A stretch of 64,000 bases of DNA from contig NZ_LT629779.1 in the NCBI RefSeq assembly GCF_900105535.1, forward strand, positions 2,108,001-2,172,000, read 5' to 3'. Origin of the DNA: Pseudarthrobacter equi. Lineage in GTDB: Bacteria > Actinomycetota > Actinomycetes > Actinomycetales > Micrococcaceae. Below the pieces are notes generated by a model. It did no database searches. It was not told the DNA's origin and saw only the letters and a program-made list of their open reading frames with translations. Position numbers and translations under genes: made by a program. Below, in pieces: positions 54,487 through 62,819 of this stretch; positions within the stretch are counted from its first letter, which is position 1, and every line of letters begins with the position of its first letter.

Positions 54487-55118
54487 GGGGAGAAGAAAGG
54501 CTGGAGGACCAAGGCGGGCCCGCGTATCCCGGCATGCTGGGGGACCAGCACGAAACCGGCCACCCCGGGGCAACCAGGACACCGCAGGGACTCGAACCCG
54601 GCCAGTTGGTGGTGGCCCGCAACCGCAAGTGGAACGGCAAGGCACACTGGGTGGTGCCCGGCCGCTACCTCGGCGAGGACCGGCACGGCTGGTGGATCTT
54701 CCAGGGCACCAACGAGTTCTGTTCCCGGCCCGGCGCGGCGTTCTACACCAGGTCCGACGCCGTGCTCCTGGTTCCGCGCGACGGCGACTGGGTAGCCACC
54801 TTCTACGATGATGCCCACCCCGGCGGCGTCCGGATCTACATCGACCTCGCCGTTGCCCATGAATGGAACCCCATCCGGCCGCACGTCACCGAATTCCACG
54901 TCATCGACATGGACCTGGACGTTGTGAGCACAGCGGACCGCGGCGTCTTCATCGACGACGAGGACGAGTTCGAGGACCACCGCACCGCCATGAACTACCC
55001 CGCAGCACTGGCGGAGTCCCTCGAGGCTTCTGCCGCAGAACTTTTCCAGGCCGTTAAGGCGCAAGAGGCACCGTTCGACGGCACGGACGTCGGATGGTTT
55101 ACCAAGGGACGAATATGA
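54483..55118 (+). CDS. DUF402 domain-containing protein
   Basis: The 211-residue protein has the DUF402 core ([28 protein letters not shown], then [31 protein letters not shown]). The family includes nucleoside phosphatases and RNA-linked enzymes; the activity here is unknown. GTG at 54483 overlaps the dxs stop (GTGA). An ATG at 54534 would shorten it by 17 residues and cannot be excluded. It overlaps the next gene by ATGA at 55115-55118. Confidence 0.82.
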   Translation: MRGEERLEDQGGPAYPGMLGDQHETGHPGATRTPQGLEPGQLVVARNRKWNGKAHWVVPGRYLGEDRHGWWIFQGTNEFCSRPGAAFYTRSDAVLLVPRDGDWVATFYDDAHPGGVRIYIDLAVAHEWNPIRPHVTEFHVIDMDLDVVSTADRGVFIDDEDEFEDHRTAMNYPAALAESLEASAAELFQAVKAQEAPFDGTDVGWFTKGRI

Positions 55119-55675
55119 GCGACAACATGCGGGTCTACAAACGCGACGACGAAGGCGCCCTCCACTTCCGGGAGGCCTGGTACGACGAAGAGTACGGCCA
55201 GTTCGTCATGAACTTCGGTGCTGTGGGGCACCAGAGCAAGACCCAGGAGACAGACGTACCGGATGCTGCCGCCGCAGAAGGGCTGATGGATGCCTTCGCC
55301 GTGCAGTGCACCGAGGATGGCTACGCCGAGATCCCCGCCGAAGACCAGTTCTGGGTGGTGGCCCAGTTCGCCCTGAAAACCCGTGAAGGCACCGCCCGCG
55401 ACCACCACCTTGCCCAGAAGGCGTCCGACGCCCTCATCAGCCACCTCGCCTGGCGGGGCCTGGGCACCGTGGACCGCAGCGGGTTCAGCGACTTCAAGCT
55501 CAACATCTTCTGCCTCTGCCCGGACGTGAACAAGGCCGTCGCCGCCATCAAGGTATGCGCCCGCAACGAGGACCTCGACTTCACCAAGCTCAGCATCGGT
55601 GCTGCCCCCTTCACCGACGCGGAAAACTTCAAGCTCAAGCACTCCGCCAAACCCGCCAACAGCTTCAGCCTCTAG
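55115..55675 (+). CDS. WGR-like domain protein of unknown function
   Basis: The 186-residue protein has an N-terminal segment with the WGR pattern (REAWYDEEYGQFVMNFGAVG, then a conserved aromatic-Gly-Tyr run). WGR domains occur in PARPs and bacterial regulators and usually bind nucleic acid. The second half (about 75-186) has no family that I recognise; it shows FALKTREGTARDHHLAQKA, then FCLCPDVNKAVAAIKVC. AAGGGA lies 5 nt before the ATG. It is translationally coupled on both sides in the dxs operon, with the aldo/keto reductase gene 9 bp downstream. Confidence 0.75.
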   Translation: MSDNMRVYKRDDEGALHFREAWYDEEYGQFVMNFGAVGHQSKTQETDVPDAAAAEGLMDAFAVQCTEDGYAEIPAEDQFWVVAQFALKTREGTARDHHLAQKASDALISHLAWRGLGTVDRSGFSDFKLNIFCLCPDVNKAVAAIKVCARNEDLDFTKLSIGAAPFTDAENFKLKHSAKPANSFSL

Positions 55676-55684
55676 GAGTTCCCT

Positions 55685-56662
55685 GTGACAACGTACCGCC
55701 GCGTCGGAAAATCAGGCCTGACCGTCTCCACGGTGGGCCTCGGATGCAATAACCTGGGCCGCGCCAACACCGTCACCGAATCCCAGGAAGGCACCGACGC
55801 CGTCGTTTCCGCGGCCCTTGATGCCGGCATCACGCTGTTCGACGTCGCGGACAACTACGGCCGCGAGCCCGGACTCAGCGAAACGATGCTGGGCAAGGCG
55901 CTCGGCAGCCGCCGGGGCGACGTTGTGGTGGCCACGAAGTTCGGAATGGATGCCAAGGGCGTCAACGGCCCGGACTTCGGTGCGCGCGGTTCCCGCCGGT
56001 ACATCATCCAGTCCGTCGAAGCGTCCCTGCGGCGCCTCGGCACCGACTGGATCGACCTCTACCAGTTCCACACGCCGGATCCGCAGACGCCCATCGACGA
56101 AACCCTGTCCGCGCTGGACGACCTTGTCCGCAGCGGGAAGGTCAGGTACATCGGCCACTCCAACCGCGCCGGCTGGCAGATCTCCCAGGCCGAGTACGTG
56201 GCGCGCGAACTCGGCGGGGCCCGCTTCATCTCCACCCAGAACCACTACAACCTCCTGGACCGCCGGGCGGAACTGGAGGTCACTCCCGCGGCTGAGGAAT
56301 TCGGCCTTGGCGTCCTGCCGTACTTCCCGCTGGCCAACGGCCTGCTGACCGGCAAATATGCGCCGGGCCACGCGCCGGACGGTTCGCGGCTCAGCCACAC
56401 ACGCACCAACATGGTGGACGACGCCGACTGGGACCAATTGGGCAAGTTCAGCCTGTTCGCCAAGGAACGCGGCCTGGGCGAAGTGGAGGTCGCCTTCTCC
56501 TGGCTCGCCGCCCAGCCGTCCGTGGCCAGCGTCATTGCCGGCGCCACGAAACCGGAGCAGGTCCGGCAGAACGCGGCTGCGGCCCACTGGCAGCCGTCGG
56601 CGGACGACCTCGCGGAACTGGACAGCATCTTCCCGGCCGTGCCCAAGGTAGCCCTCTTCTAG
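55685..56662 (+). CDS. aldo/keto reductase
   Basis: The 325-residue TIM-barrel oxidoreductase uses NADPH. The catalytic tetrad is visible: Asp and Tyr in FDVADNYGREPG, Lys in VATKFGM and His in YQFHTPDP. It belongs to the YghZ/potassium-channel-beta-like branch of AKRs by motif (TVGLGCNNLGR, WIDLYQFH). The substrate is unknown. The GTG start at 55685 has AGGAG about 7 nt upstream, at the end of the WGR-like gene. It is in the dxs operon, 74 bp upstream of the nucleoside hydrolase gene. Confidence 0.93.
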   Translation: MTTYRRVGKSGLTVSTVGLGCNNLGRANTVTESQEGTDAVVSAALDAGITLFDVADNYGREPGLSETMLGKALGSRRGDVVVATKFGMDAKGVNGPDFGARGSRRYIIQSVEASLRRLGTDWIDLYQFHTPDPQTPIDETLSALDDLVRSGKVRYIGHSNRAGWQISQAEYVARELGGARFISTQNHYNLLDRRAELEVTPAAEEFGLGVLPYFPLANGLLTGKYAPGHAPDGSRLSHTRTNMVDDADWDQLGKFSLFAKERGLGEVEVAFSWLAAQPSVASVIAGATKPEQVRQNAAAAHWQPSADDLAELDSIFPAVPKVALF

Positions 56663-56736
56663 GCGTCCGAAAACCGGCACCAGCCAACCCGTGCAGCTGA
56701 ACCCCAACCAACCGAACCACGTAACCCGGACCAACC

Positions 56737-57762
56737 ATGACCGCATTCCTGCTGGACGTCGACACCGGCATCGACGACGCCCTGGCCCTTGCTTATCTGG
56801 CCGCCCTGCCGGACACGGAATTCGTGTCCGTCACGGCAACCCCCGGAAACGTGGACGCGGACCAAGTGGCACGGAATACCCTGGCGCTGCTGGAACTGTG
56901 CGGACGCCCTGGCGTTGAGGTGGCCATCGGGGCACGGGTACCACTGTCCATCCCGTTGGTCACCACCCCGGAAACGCACGGTCCGCAGGGCATCGGCTAC
57001 GCCGTCCTGCCCGAACCGGACGGGCAGGTCTCGGCGCGGAACGCCGTCGACCTCTGGATCGACCATGCCCGCGCCCGGCCGGGCGAACTCACCGCGCTCA
57101 TCACTGCGCCGTTGACCAACTTCGCCCTGGCCCTCCGCAAGGAGCCGGACCTGCCCGAACTGCTGGCCGGCGTCGTGATCATGGGCGGAAGTTTCTATTA
57201 CCAGGGGAACACCACGCCCACCGCCGAGTGGAACACCCACGTGGATCCGCATGCCGCAAAGGAGGTGTACGCCGCCTACCGCGGCAGGCCCGCCGCGAAG
57301 CTGCCGGTGGTCTGTTCGCTGGACACCACCGAGCGGATGGAGATGCGGCCTGACCATGTCCGGCAGCTTGCTGAGGCGGCCGGTGCCTCCGTTCCCGAGC
57401 TTGTGCTCCCGGACCAGACAGAGGGCCGGCGCAGCACCTCTGACAACCGCGTCATCCGGCACCTCTCGGACGCGCTGCGGTTCTACTTCGAGTTCCACCG
57501 GCTGTACGACCAGGGCTACCTGGCGCACGTCCATGATTTCTTTGCCGCCGGAGTTGCCGCGGGCACCCTCGAGTACAGTGCGCGGCCGGCAACCATCGAC
57601 GTCGAGACGGACTCGCCGCTGCTGATGGGAACAACTGTGGCGGACTACCGGGGACTGTGGGGGAGCGCACCGAACGCCCGGATCGTCTCGGCCAACAACC
57701 CGGAGCAGGCGTTCCGGGAACTCATCACGGCCGTCGGGAACCTGGCCGCCCGGTTGGGCTGA
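56737..57762 (+). CDS. nucleoside hydrolase (inosine-uridine preferring type)
   Basis: The 341-residue protein has the calcium-binding N-terminal motif DVDTGIDDA (Asp8, Asp10, Asp14, Asp15). Other hallmarks are VTATPGNVDADQVARNTLAL, the segment TALITAPLTNFALAL and MGGSFYYQGN. The enzymes hydrolyse the N-glycosidic bond of ribonucleosides in salvage. The ATG at 56737 has no clear Shine-Dalgarno. The 3' end carries a tandem duplication of about 19 bp that includes the stop codon, so the last residues may be recently changed. Confidence 0.92.
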   Translation: MTAFLLDVDTGIDDALALAYLAALPDTEFVSVTATPGNVDADQVARNTLALLELCGRPGVEVAIGARVPLSIPLVTTPETHGPQGIGYAVLPEPDGQVSARNAVDLWIDHARARPGELTALITAPLTNFALALRKEPDLPELLAGVVIMGGSFYYQGNTTPTAEWNTHVDPHAAKEVYAAYRGRPAAKLPVVCSLDTTERMEMRPDHVRQLAEAAGASVPELVLPDQTEGRRSTSDNRVIRHLSDALRFYFEFHRLYDQGYLAHVHDFFAAGVAAGTLEYSARPATIDVETDSPLLMGTTVADYRGLWGSAPNARIVSANNPEQAFRELITAVGNLAARLG

Positions 57763-57784
57763 CACGGCCCGGTTGGGCTGGCAC
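57748..57784. repeat. 19-bp tandem duplication at the end of the nucleoside hydrolase gene
   Basis: GCCCGGTTGGGCTGACAC (57748-57765) is followed one base later by GCCCGGTTGGGCTGGCAC (57767-57784), with one mismatch. The first copy includes the stop codon TGA. Confidence 0.75.
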
Positions 57785-57859
57785 CGCGCGGTAACGCGGA
57801 CCCGGCTGAAAGCTTTCCGGGCGGCGCAGACGTCCGGCTGACGGGACCGGGCCGGACCG

Positions 57860-59284
57860 CTAGAGCGGGGCGTCCGCCGGTACGTCGGTGTCCAGGGCCA
57901 GCAGGGCGTTTTCCACCACTTCCATCAGCGCCGGGTGGATCCAGTACGGGCCGCGGGCCAGCACATGCACGGGTGTCTCCTGGTACATGGCCTGCACCAG
58001 CGGCTGGATCAGGTTGGACGCTTCGTGTCCCAGGATGTGGGCCCCCAGCAGGCGTCCCGTCGAGCGTTCGGCGATGAGCTTGACCACCCCCTCCTGGTCC
58101 TCCATGGCCCAGCCGTACGCGGTGCTGCCGTACTCCTGCAGGGCGGTGACAACATCGGATCCGGACGCTGCGCCGGACCGTGCCTCCTCTTCCGTCAGTC
58201 CCACCGAAGCGATCTGCGGATTGGAGAACACGGCGGACGGGACGGCGGTGTAGTCGATGCTGCGGAGCCTGTCCGGGTGCTCAAGATTGTGGGCCACCAC
58301 CCGGGCCTCCCGGTTGGCCACGTGCTTGAGCTGGTACGGGTTGGCTGCATCGCCCAGTGCGTACACACCCGGCAGGGGTTCGCCTCCGGAGAGGACCCGA
58401 AGCCTCGAGTCCACGGCGAGGATTCCGTCGTCGCGCAGGTCAAAGCCCGCAGCTTCGGCGCCCAGCCTGTCGGTGTTGGGAACCCGGCCGGTGGCCATCA
58501 GCACGAGGTCCGCCGGCACCCGCAGCTGCCCGCCGCCGCGGCCCGTGAAGACGGCGGTGACGCTGCCGTCGCCGTTGTCCTCCACGGACTGGATCGCGAA
58601 ACCGGTCCGGAGCGTCCAGCGCTCGGCGGCGGCGGCCGCGAAACGCTCCGCGATGTCTGCATCATGGCCGCGGAGTAGGCGTTCGGACCGGTTCACCTGC
58701 GTCACGTCGGAGCCAAGGCCGGCAAAGACGCCGGCGAACTCCGCGGCGATGTAGCCCCCGCCAACCACCACCACGCGCCGGGGGAGCCCGTCCACCCGCA
58801 TCACCGTGTCCGAGGTGTGCACTTGGGGTAGGTCCATGCCCTCAACGTCCGGCACCACGGCCCGCGAACCCGCGGCAACCACTACCTGGTCCGCCGTGAT
58901 CTCCACCCCGGAGTCCGTCCGCAGTGACCGCGGACCGGTGAAGCGCGCGTGCTCCTCGTACAGGTCAACGTTGTCCAGCTCGTCCGCCCGGTACCGGCGG
59001 CCTGATGCTGAGATGGCGTCAATCCGGCCGAAGATCCGGTCCCGGATGCCGTTCCAGTGCACCTTGTCCAGGTTCAGGTCCACGCCCAGCCGGCGGGCCT
59101 CGGCCGGTGCGGCGGCGAGCCCGGCGGGGTAGACGAACATCTTGGTGGGGATGCAGCCCACGTTCAGGCACGTTCCGCCGAACACGCCGCCGTCGATCAG
59201 GGCCACCCGCTTGCCGTCCCAGTACGGGGTGATCAGCGAGTTCCCTGATCCGGATCCAATGATGGCGAGTTCGTAGTGGGGCAT
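57860..59284 (-). CDS. mtr: mycothione reductase
   Basis: The 474-residue FAD disulfide reductase restores mycothiol from mycothione with NADPH. It has the FAD motif IIGSGSGN, the redox pair Cys39/Cys44 in GGTCLNVGCIPTK and an NADP-binding VVGGGYIAAEFAGV. The C-terminal catalytic region has ARGPYWIHPALMEVVENALL, where HPALME replaces the HPT-E of lipoamide dehydrogenase. The overall match to actinobacterial Mtr is good. It is the key marker for mycothiol as the main thiol. The ATG at 59284 is preceded by a TAGACT hexamer about 90 bp upstream on the same strand (59375-59380). The opposite strand carries the ECF operon. Confidence 0.93.
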   Translation of the reverse strand: MPHYELAIIGSGSGNSLITPYWDGKRVALIDGGVFGGTCLNVGCIPTKMFVYPAGLAAAPAEARRLGVDLNLDKVHWNGIRDRIFGRIDAISASGRRYRADELDNVDLYEEHARFTGPRSLRTDSGVEITADQVVVAAGSRAVVPDVEGMDLPQVHTSDTVMRVDGLPRRVVVVGGGYIAAEFAGVFAGLGSDVTQVNRSERLLRGHDADIAERFAAAAAERWTLRTGFAIQSVEDNGDGSVTAVFTGRGGGQLRVPADLVLMATGRVPNTDRLGAEAAGFDLRDDGILAVDSRLRVLSGGEPLPGVYALGDAANPYQLKHVANREARVVAHNLEHPDRLRSIDYTAVPSAVFSNPQIASVGLTEEEARSGAASGSDVVTALQEYGSTAYGWAMEDQEGVVKLIAERSTGRLLGAHILGHEASNLIQPLVQAMYQETPVHVLARGPYWIHPALMEVVENALLALDTDVPADAPL

Positions 59285-59529
59285 GCGGCCGACTTTCAGT
59301 GGAGGACCCCCTGCCAGGGAGGGCCGATGTTCTTTGCGCGGGCCGGCAGCCCAACTGCCGGTGTCCCTTCCCGCAGTCTAAGGGAGGACACCTGCCGGCA
59401 CGCTGCAGCGCCGGTAGACTGGTTCCGTCTGCCGGTTCATTCCGGCTCCTGCCGCCGAGGTGACATAGGTGGCGCTCCGCACGGCCCGGTTTTTCCGTGC
59501 CGTCCGTGCCGCACCCCAAAGGAACCTTC

Positions 59530-60372
59530 ATGTCATCGCCCTCCCTGACGCTGCCGTCCCCGGCGCCCGCCGCTGCCCGCCGGCGCCGGCTCCTGGAAAC
59601 CCTTGGTGCCCTGGCCATTGCCGGCACCTACGTCTTCCTGGTCCTCAACCAGCCCGCGGACATCACCGGCGGCCCCGGCAGTGCGTCGGCACTGATTGCC
59701 CTCTCCGGCTTTCTGGTGGGTGCCATCCTGCTGATCGTTGCCGTGCTGCCCAGCCTGCCGGCGTCCACCGTGGTGCTGATTCCGGTGGCCCTGGTCCTGA
59801 ACATCGTGCTGGGCCAGTTCGTCGGCAGCACGCTGGTGCCGTTCTACCTGGACGCGATCGGTACTGTCCTGATCGCCGTCCTGGCCGGTCCCGCCGCGGG
59901 TGCGGCCACCGGGGCACTCAGCAGCATCGTGTGGTCCTTCTTCAATCCCACGGTCCTGCCTTTCGCCGCGGGCGCTGCGCTGATCGGCTGCCTCGCCGGC
60001 CTTGCTGCCCGGTACGGCCTGTTCCGCCGTTTCTACCTGGCCCCCGTTGCCGGCTTCGCCACCGGCATCATCGGCGGCGTCGTCTCGGCACCGGTGGCCG
60101 CCTTCGTCTTCGGCGGCACCTCCGGGGTGGCAACCGGCGCCATCGTCAGCGCCTTCCGCTCGATGGGCGACACCCTGCTGGCCGCCATCACCAAGCAGGC
60201 ACTCATTTCCGACCCCATGGACAAGGCCATCGTCTTCACCGTGGTGGCCATCCTGGTGTACGCGTTGCCGCGCCGGACCAGGTTCCAGTTCCCGTTTGTC
60301 CGCCGGCACCACGTCCTGGCCGGAAAGGCGCCGGGACAGGCAGCAGGACAGGATTCCACGCCCGCATCCTGA
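59530..60372 (+). CDS. ECF transporter substrate-binding (S) component
   Basis: The 280-residue membrane protein has about eight membrane helices. A segment with the ECF S-component pattern reads FYLDAIGTVLIAVLAGPAAGAATGALSSIVWSFFNPTVLPFA, interrupted here at its natural breaks: FYLDAIGTVLIAVLAG, then GALSSIVWSFFNP. It captures a vitamin or similar compound, which I cannot identify. AAAGGA lies 6 nt before the ATG. A TAGACT hexamer at 59415-59420 is a likely -10, giving a leader of about 100 nt with hairpins (59478-59500). The next genes encode the T and ATPase components. Confidence 0.85.
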   Translation: MSSPSLTLPSPAPAAARRRRLLETLGALAIAGTYVFLVLNQPADITGGPGSASALIALSGFLVGAILLIVAVLPSLPASTVVLIPVALVLNIVLGQFVGSTLVPFYLDAIGTVLIAVLAGPAAGAATGALSSIVWSFFNPTVLPFAAGAALIGCLAGLAARYGLFRRFYLAPVAGFATGIIGGVVSAPVAAFVFGGTSGVATGAIVSAFRSMGDTLLAAITKQALISDPMDKAIVFTVVAILVYALPRRTRFQFPFVRRHHVLAGKAPGQAAGQDSTPAS

Positions 60373-60384
60373 ATCCCGTTTCCC

Positions 60385-61134
60385 ATGCGCGTCCACCCGC
60401 TGACGGGCCTCGCCGCGGCCGGCAGCACAGCAGTGATCACGACGGCGGCAGGCAGCTGGCCGCTGTCCCTCGCCGTCGTTGCGGGTGCCCTCGCCGTGTC
60501 CGCGGCGGGTGGCACGGCCCGGCGGTTGCTGCCGGCGGCTGCGGCAATACTGGTGCCGCTCACGCTGTCCCTGCTGATGGTGCACGGGCTGGCGTATCCG
60601 GAGGGCCGCACAGTCCTGGCCGAGTGGGGTCCTGCCCGGGTCACGGCCGAAGGGCTGGGCTTCGCCCTGCAGCGGGGTGCGCAGGTGTGGGGTGCCGTCC
60701 TGGCGCTCTTTGCCTTCTCCTTCAGCGTCAGCGTCCCTGACCTGGTGGCTGCCCTGAATGCCAAGGGAGTCCGCGGACGCTTTGCCTTTGTGCTGGCCTC
60801 CACGCTCACCCTGCTGCCGGCCATCGCGGCACAGGCGGAGCGTATCCGCACCGCCCAGGAAGCCCGCGGGCTGGTGATCCGCAGGGGGCTGGTCCATCGG
60901 GCGGCCGCGTTCCGCCTGCAGGCTGTACCGCTGGTCCTGGCGCTGGTGGACGATGCCGGTACCCGCGCCGCTGCACTGGAAGCGCGCGGATTCAGCAGCA
61001 GCGGACCGCGGACCAGCTACCGCACCGTCCCGGACTCCACAGCCCAGCGACTCTTGCGGGCTGTGTTGCTGCTTGCTGCGGCTGCCGCCGTCGTCCTGCG
61101 CCTGTGGGCCGCTGCAGCAGGGGGGTGGGCGTGA
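60385..61134 (+). CDS. ecfT: ECF transporter transmembrane (T) component
   Basis: The 249-residue protein has about five or six membrane helices and the two Ala-Arg-Gly coupling motifs (AQEARGL near residue 158 and ALEARGF near 197) that bind the ATPases. It couples ATP hydrolysis to toppling of the S component. The gene starts 12 bp after the S component gene and overlaps the ATPase gene by four bases (GTGA). The C terminus is Ala/Val-rich. Confidence 0.88.
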   Translation: MRVHPLTGLAAAGSTAVITTAAGSWPLSLAVVAGALAVSAAGGTARRLLPAAAAILVPLTLSLLMVHGLAYPEGRTVLAEWGPARVTAEGLGFALQRGAQVWGAVLALFAFSFSVSVPDLVAALNAKGVRGRFAFVLASTLTLLPAIAAQAERIRTAQEARGLVIRRGLVHRAAAFRLQAVPLVLALVDDAGTRAAALEARGFSSSGPRTSYRTVPDSTAQRLLRAVLLLAAAAAVVLRLWAAAAGGWA

Positions 61135-62819
61135 CCATCCCATCCAGTCCGGTCCTGCAGGCCGGCATCCAGAGCTTCACATTCCACGACGGCGGCGGGC
61201 CAGTCCTGGACAGAATCCAGTTGGCCGCCGCGCCAGGCACCCTGACCGCGGTACTGGGTGCGTCCGGCAGCGGAAAGACCACCCTCGGAAGGTTGCTGGC
61301 CGGGTGGCTGACGCCGGGAAGCGGCGGAACCCTGGCTGGCTACCTGGAGCTGGCAGGCACGCGGCTGGACTTCGGTAGCGGAATGGCTGGCGGTGACGGA
61401 AAGAGTCACCACCGGGTTGAACCGCGCATCGACCCCGCCGCGTGGGGCCGGCAGGTGGGCTTCGTCCCCCAGGACGCGGCCGCGGCACTTTCCACCGTCC
61501 GGGCGACGGTCGCCGAAGAACTGGCCTTTGGGCTGGAGAACGCAGGAGTGCCCCGCCCGGCCATGGTTGCCGCGGTGGACCGCACGGCAGGCCTCCTGGG
61601 GCTCACCGGGCTGCTCGACCGAAACCCTGCCCGGCTCTCCGGCGGGCAGCTGCGGCGCCTGGCCATTGGCTGCGCCGTCATCTCGGGGCCCGCCGTGCTG
61701 GTCATGGACGAGCCGTTCGCCTCGCTGGACGCGGCAGGGGCCCAGGAGCTGGCGGCTCTGGTGCGGCACCTCGTGGCGTCGGGAACCGCCGTCGTGATCC
61801 TGAGCCGGGTGATCGATGGGCTCCTGCTCGCGGCAGACCAATGGCTGGTGCTCGCTAACGGGACCATGGCGGCCGCCGGCGATCCTGCCAGCCTCGGCCC
61901 TGAGACCGGCCTTGTTCCTGCGGGAATCCGCCGGGTGGGCGAAGCCGCCGGAGCTGCCCGAGCCTCCCGGCTGCCTTCCCGGACCATGCGGCCACCCGCC
62001 ACAGCCGCCCGCACAGCCTCGGCAGTCAATGCGGAGGTTCCAGCCGCTGCAGGCACCGCCGCAATTCCAGCCACTCCGTCGAAGACGGCCGGAGCCGGCG
62101 CGGCGCTCGAGTTGCGTGACGTCTCCTTCAGCTACGGTCCGGAGGCCCGCCGGGCCGGCAACAAAGGCCGGTGGCTGACCCGCAGCAGGAACGTCCCTTC
62201 GCTACCCCGGCAGCCCCTGGTCCTGGCTGGCATCAACCTGGCGGTGTACCCGGGGGAGATCGTTGCCGTTGCGGGGCCCAACGGAGCGGGTAAGTCGACG
62301 CTCCTGCGGCACTTGAACGGGCTGCTGCAGCCGACGTCCGGCTCCGTGCTGGTGAACGGCAGTGACGTCGCCCGGCGTGCGGTGGGGGAAACTGCCGCTG
62401 AGGTGGGCCTGCTCTTCCAGCATCCCCGTGACCAGCTGTTCGAACGGACGCTCCTGCGCGAGGTCCGCTTTGGCCTGGACCGCCTGGTGGGTACCGCGAA
62501 GGCCGGCGAACGTGCTGCGGCCGCGCTGGCGGCGGTCGGACTCGAACATGCCGCCCACGGACACCCTGCTGAGCTGTCCGCGTCCGGCCAGCGGCTCCTG
62601 GCACTCGCCACCGTCCTGGCCCGGAGGCCCTTGGTCATCGCCCTGGACGAGCCCACCGTGGCACTGGACGGCGACGGCCTGGCCGTGCTGGACGCAGCCG
62701 TCTGTTCCGCGGCCGCGGAGGGGGCCGCCGTCGTGCTGGTCACCCACGACCTGGACTATGCACGGACGGCGGCCCACCGCCTGGTGGCGCTCGACGGCGG
62801 CCGGCTGCGGCAGGCTTAG
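61131..62819 (+). CDS. ECF transporter tandem ATPase
   Basis: The 562-residue protein fuses two ABC ATPase domains. Domain 1 (about 15-235) has GASGSGKTT, signature LSGGQLRRLAIG and VLVMDEPFASLD. An Ala-rich linker (about 265-320) follows. Domain 2 (about 325-560) has GPNGAGKST, Walker B VIALDEPTVALD and the D-loop. The second signature reads LSASGQ instead of LSGGQ, with an extra residue, so one of the two ATP sites may be inactive. The fused ATPase, T and S genes make up a complete ECF transporter. The GTG at 61131 overlaps ecfT. The stop TAG (62817-62819) overlaps the convergent stop of the next gene. Confidence 0.9.
   Translation: MTIPSSPVLQAGIQSFTFHDGGGPVLDRIQLAAAPGTLTAVLGASGSGKTTLGRLLAGWLTPGSGGTLAGYLELAGTRLDFGSGMAGGDGKSHHRVEPRIDPAAWGRQVGFVPQDAAAALSTVRATVAEELAFGLENAGVPRPAMVAAVDRTAGLLGLTGLLDRNPARLSGGQLRRLAIGCAVISGPAVLVMDEPFASLDAAGAQELAALVRHLVASGTAVVILSRVIDGLLLAADQWLVLANGTMAAAGDPASLGPETGLVPAGIRRVGEAAGAARASRLPSRTMRPPATAARTASAVNAEVPAAAGTAAIPATPSKTAGAGAALELRDVSFSYGPEARRAGNKGRWLTRSRNVPSLPRQPLVLAGINLAVYPGEIVAVAGPNGAGKSTLLRHLNGLLQPTSGSVLVNGSDVARRAVGETAAEVGLLFQHPRDQLFERTLLREVRFGLDRLVGTAKAGERAAAALAAVGLEHAAHGHPAELSASGQRLLALATVLARRPLVIALDEPTVALDGDGLAVLDAAVCSAAAEGAAVVLVTHDLDYARTAAHRLVALDGGRLRQA

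Noticed and set aside
59285..59529. TPP, cobalamin or FMN riboswitch in front of the ECF transporter
   Set aside because: None of the conserved boxes is seen; only generic hairpins are present.
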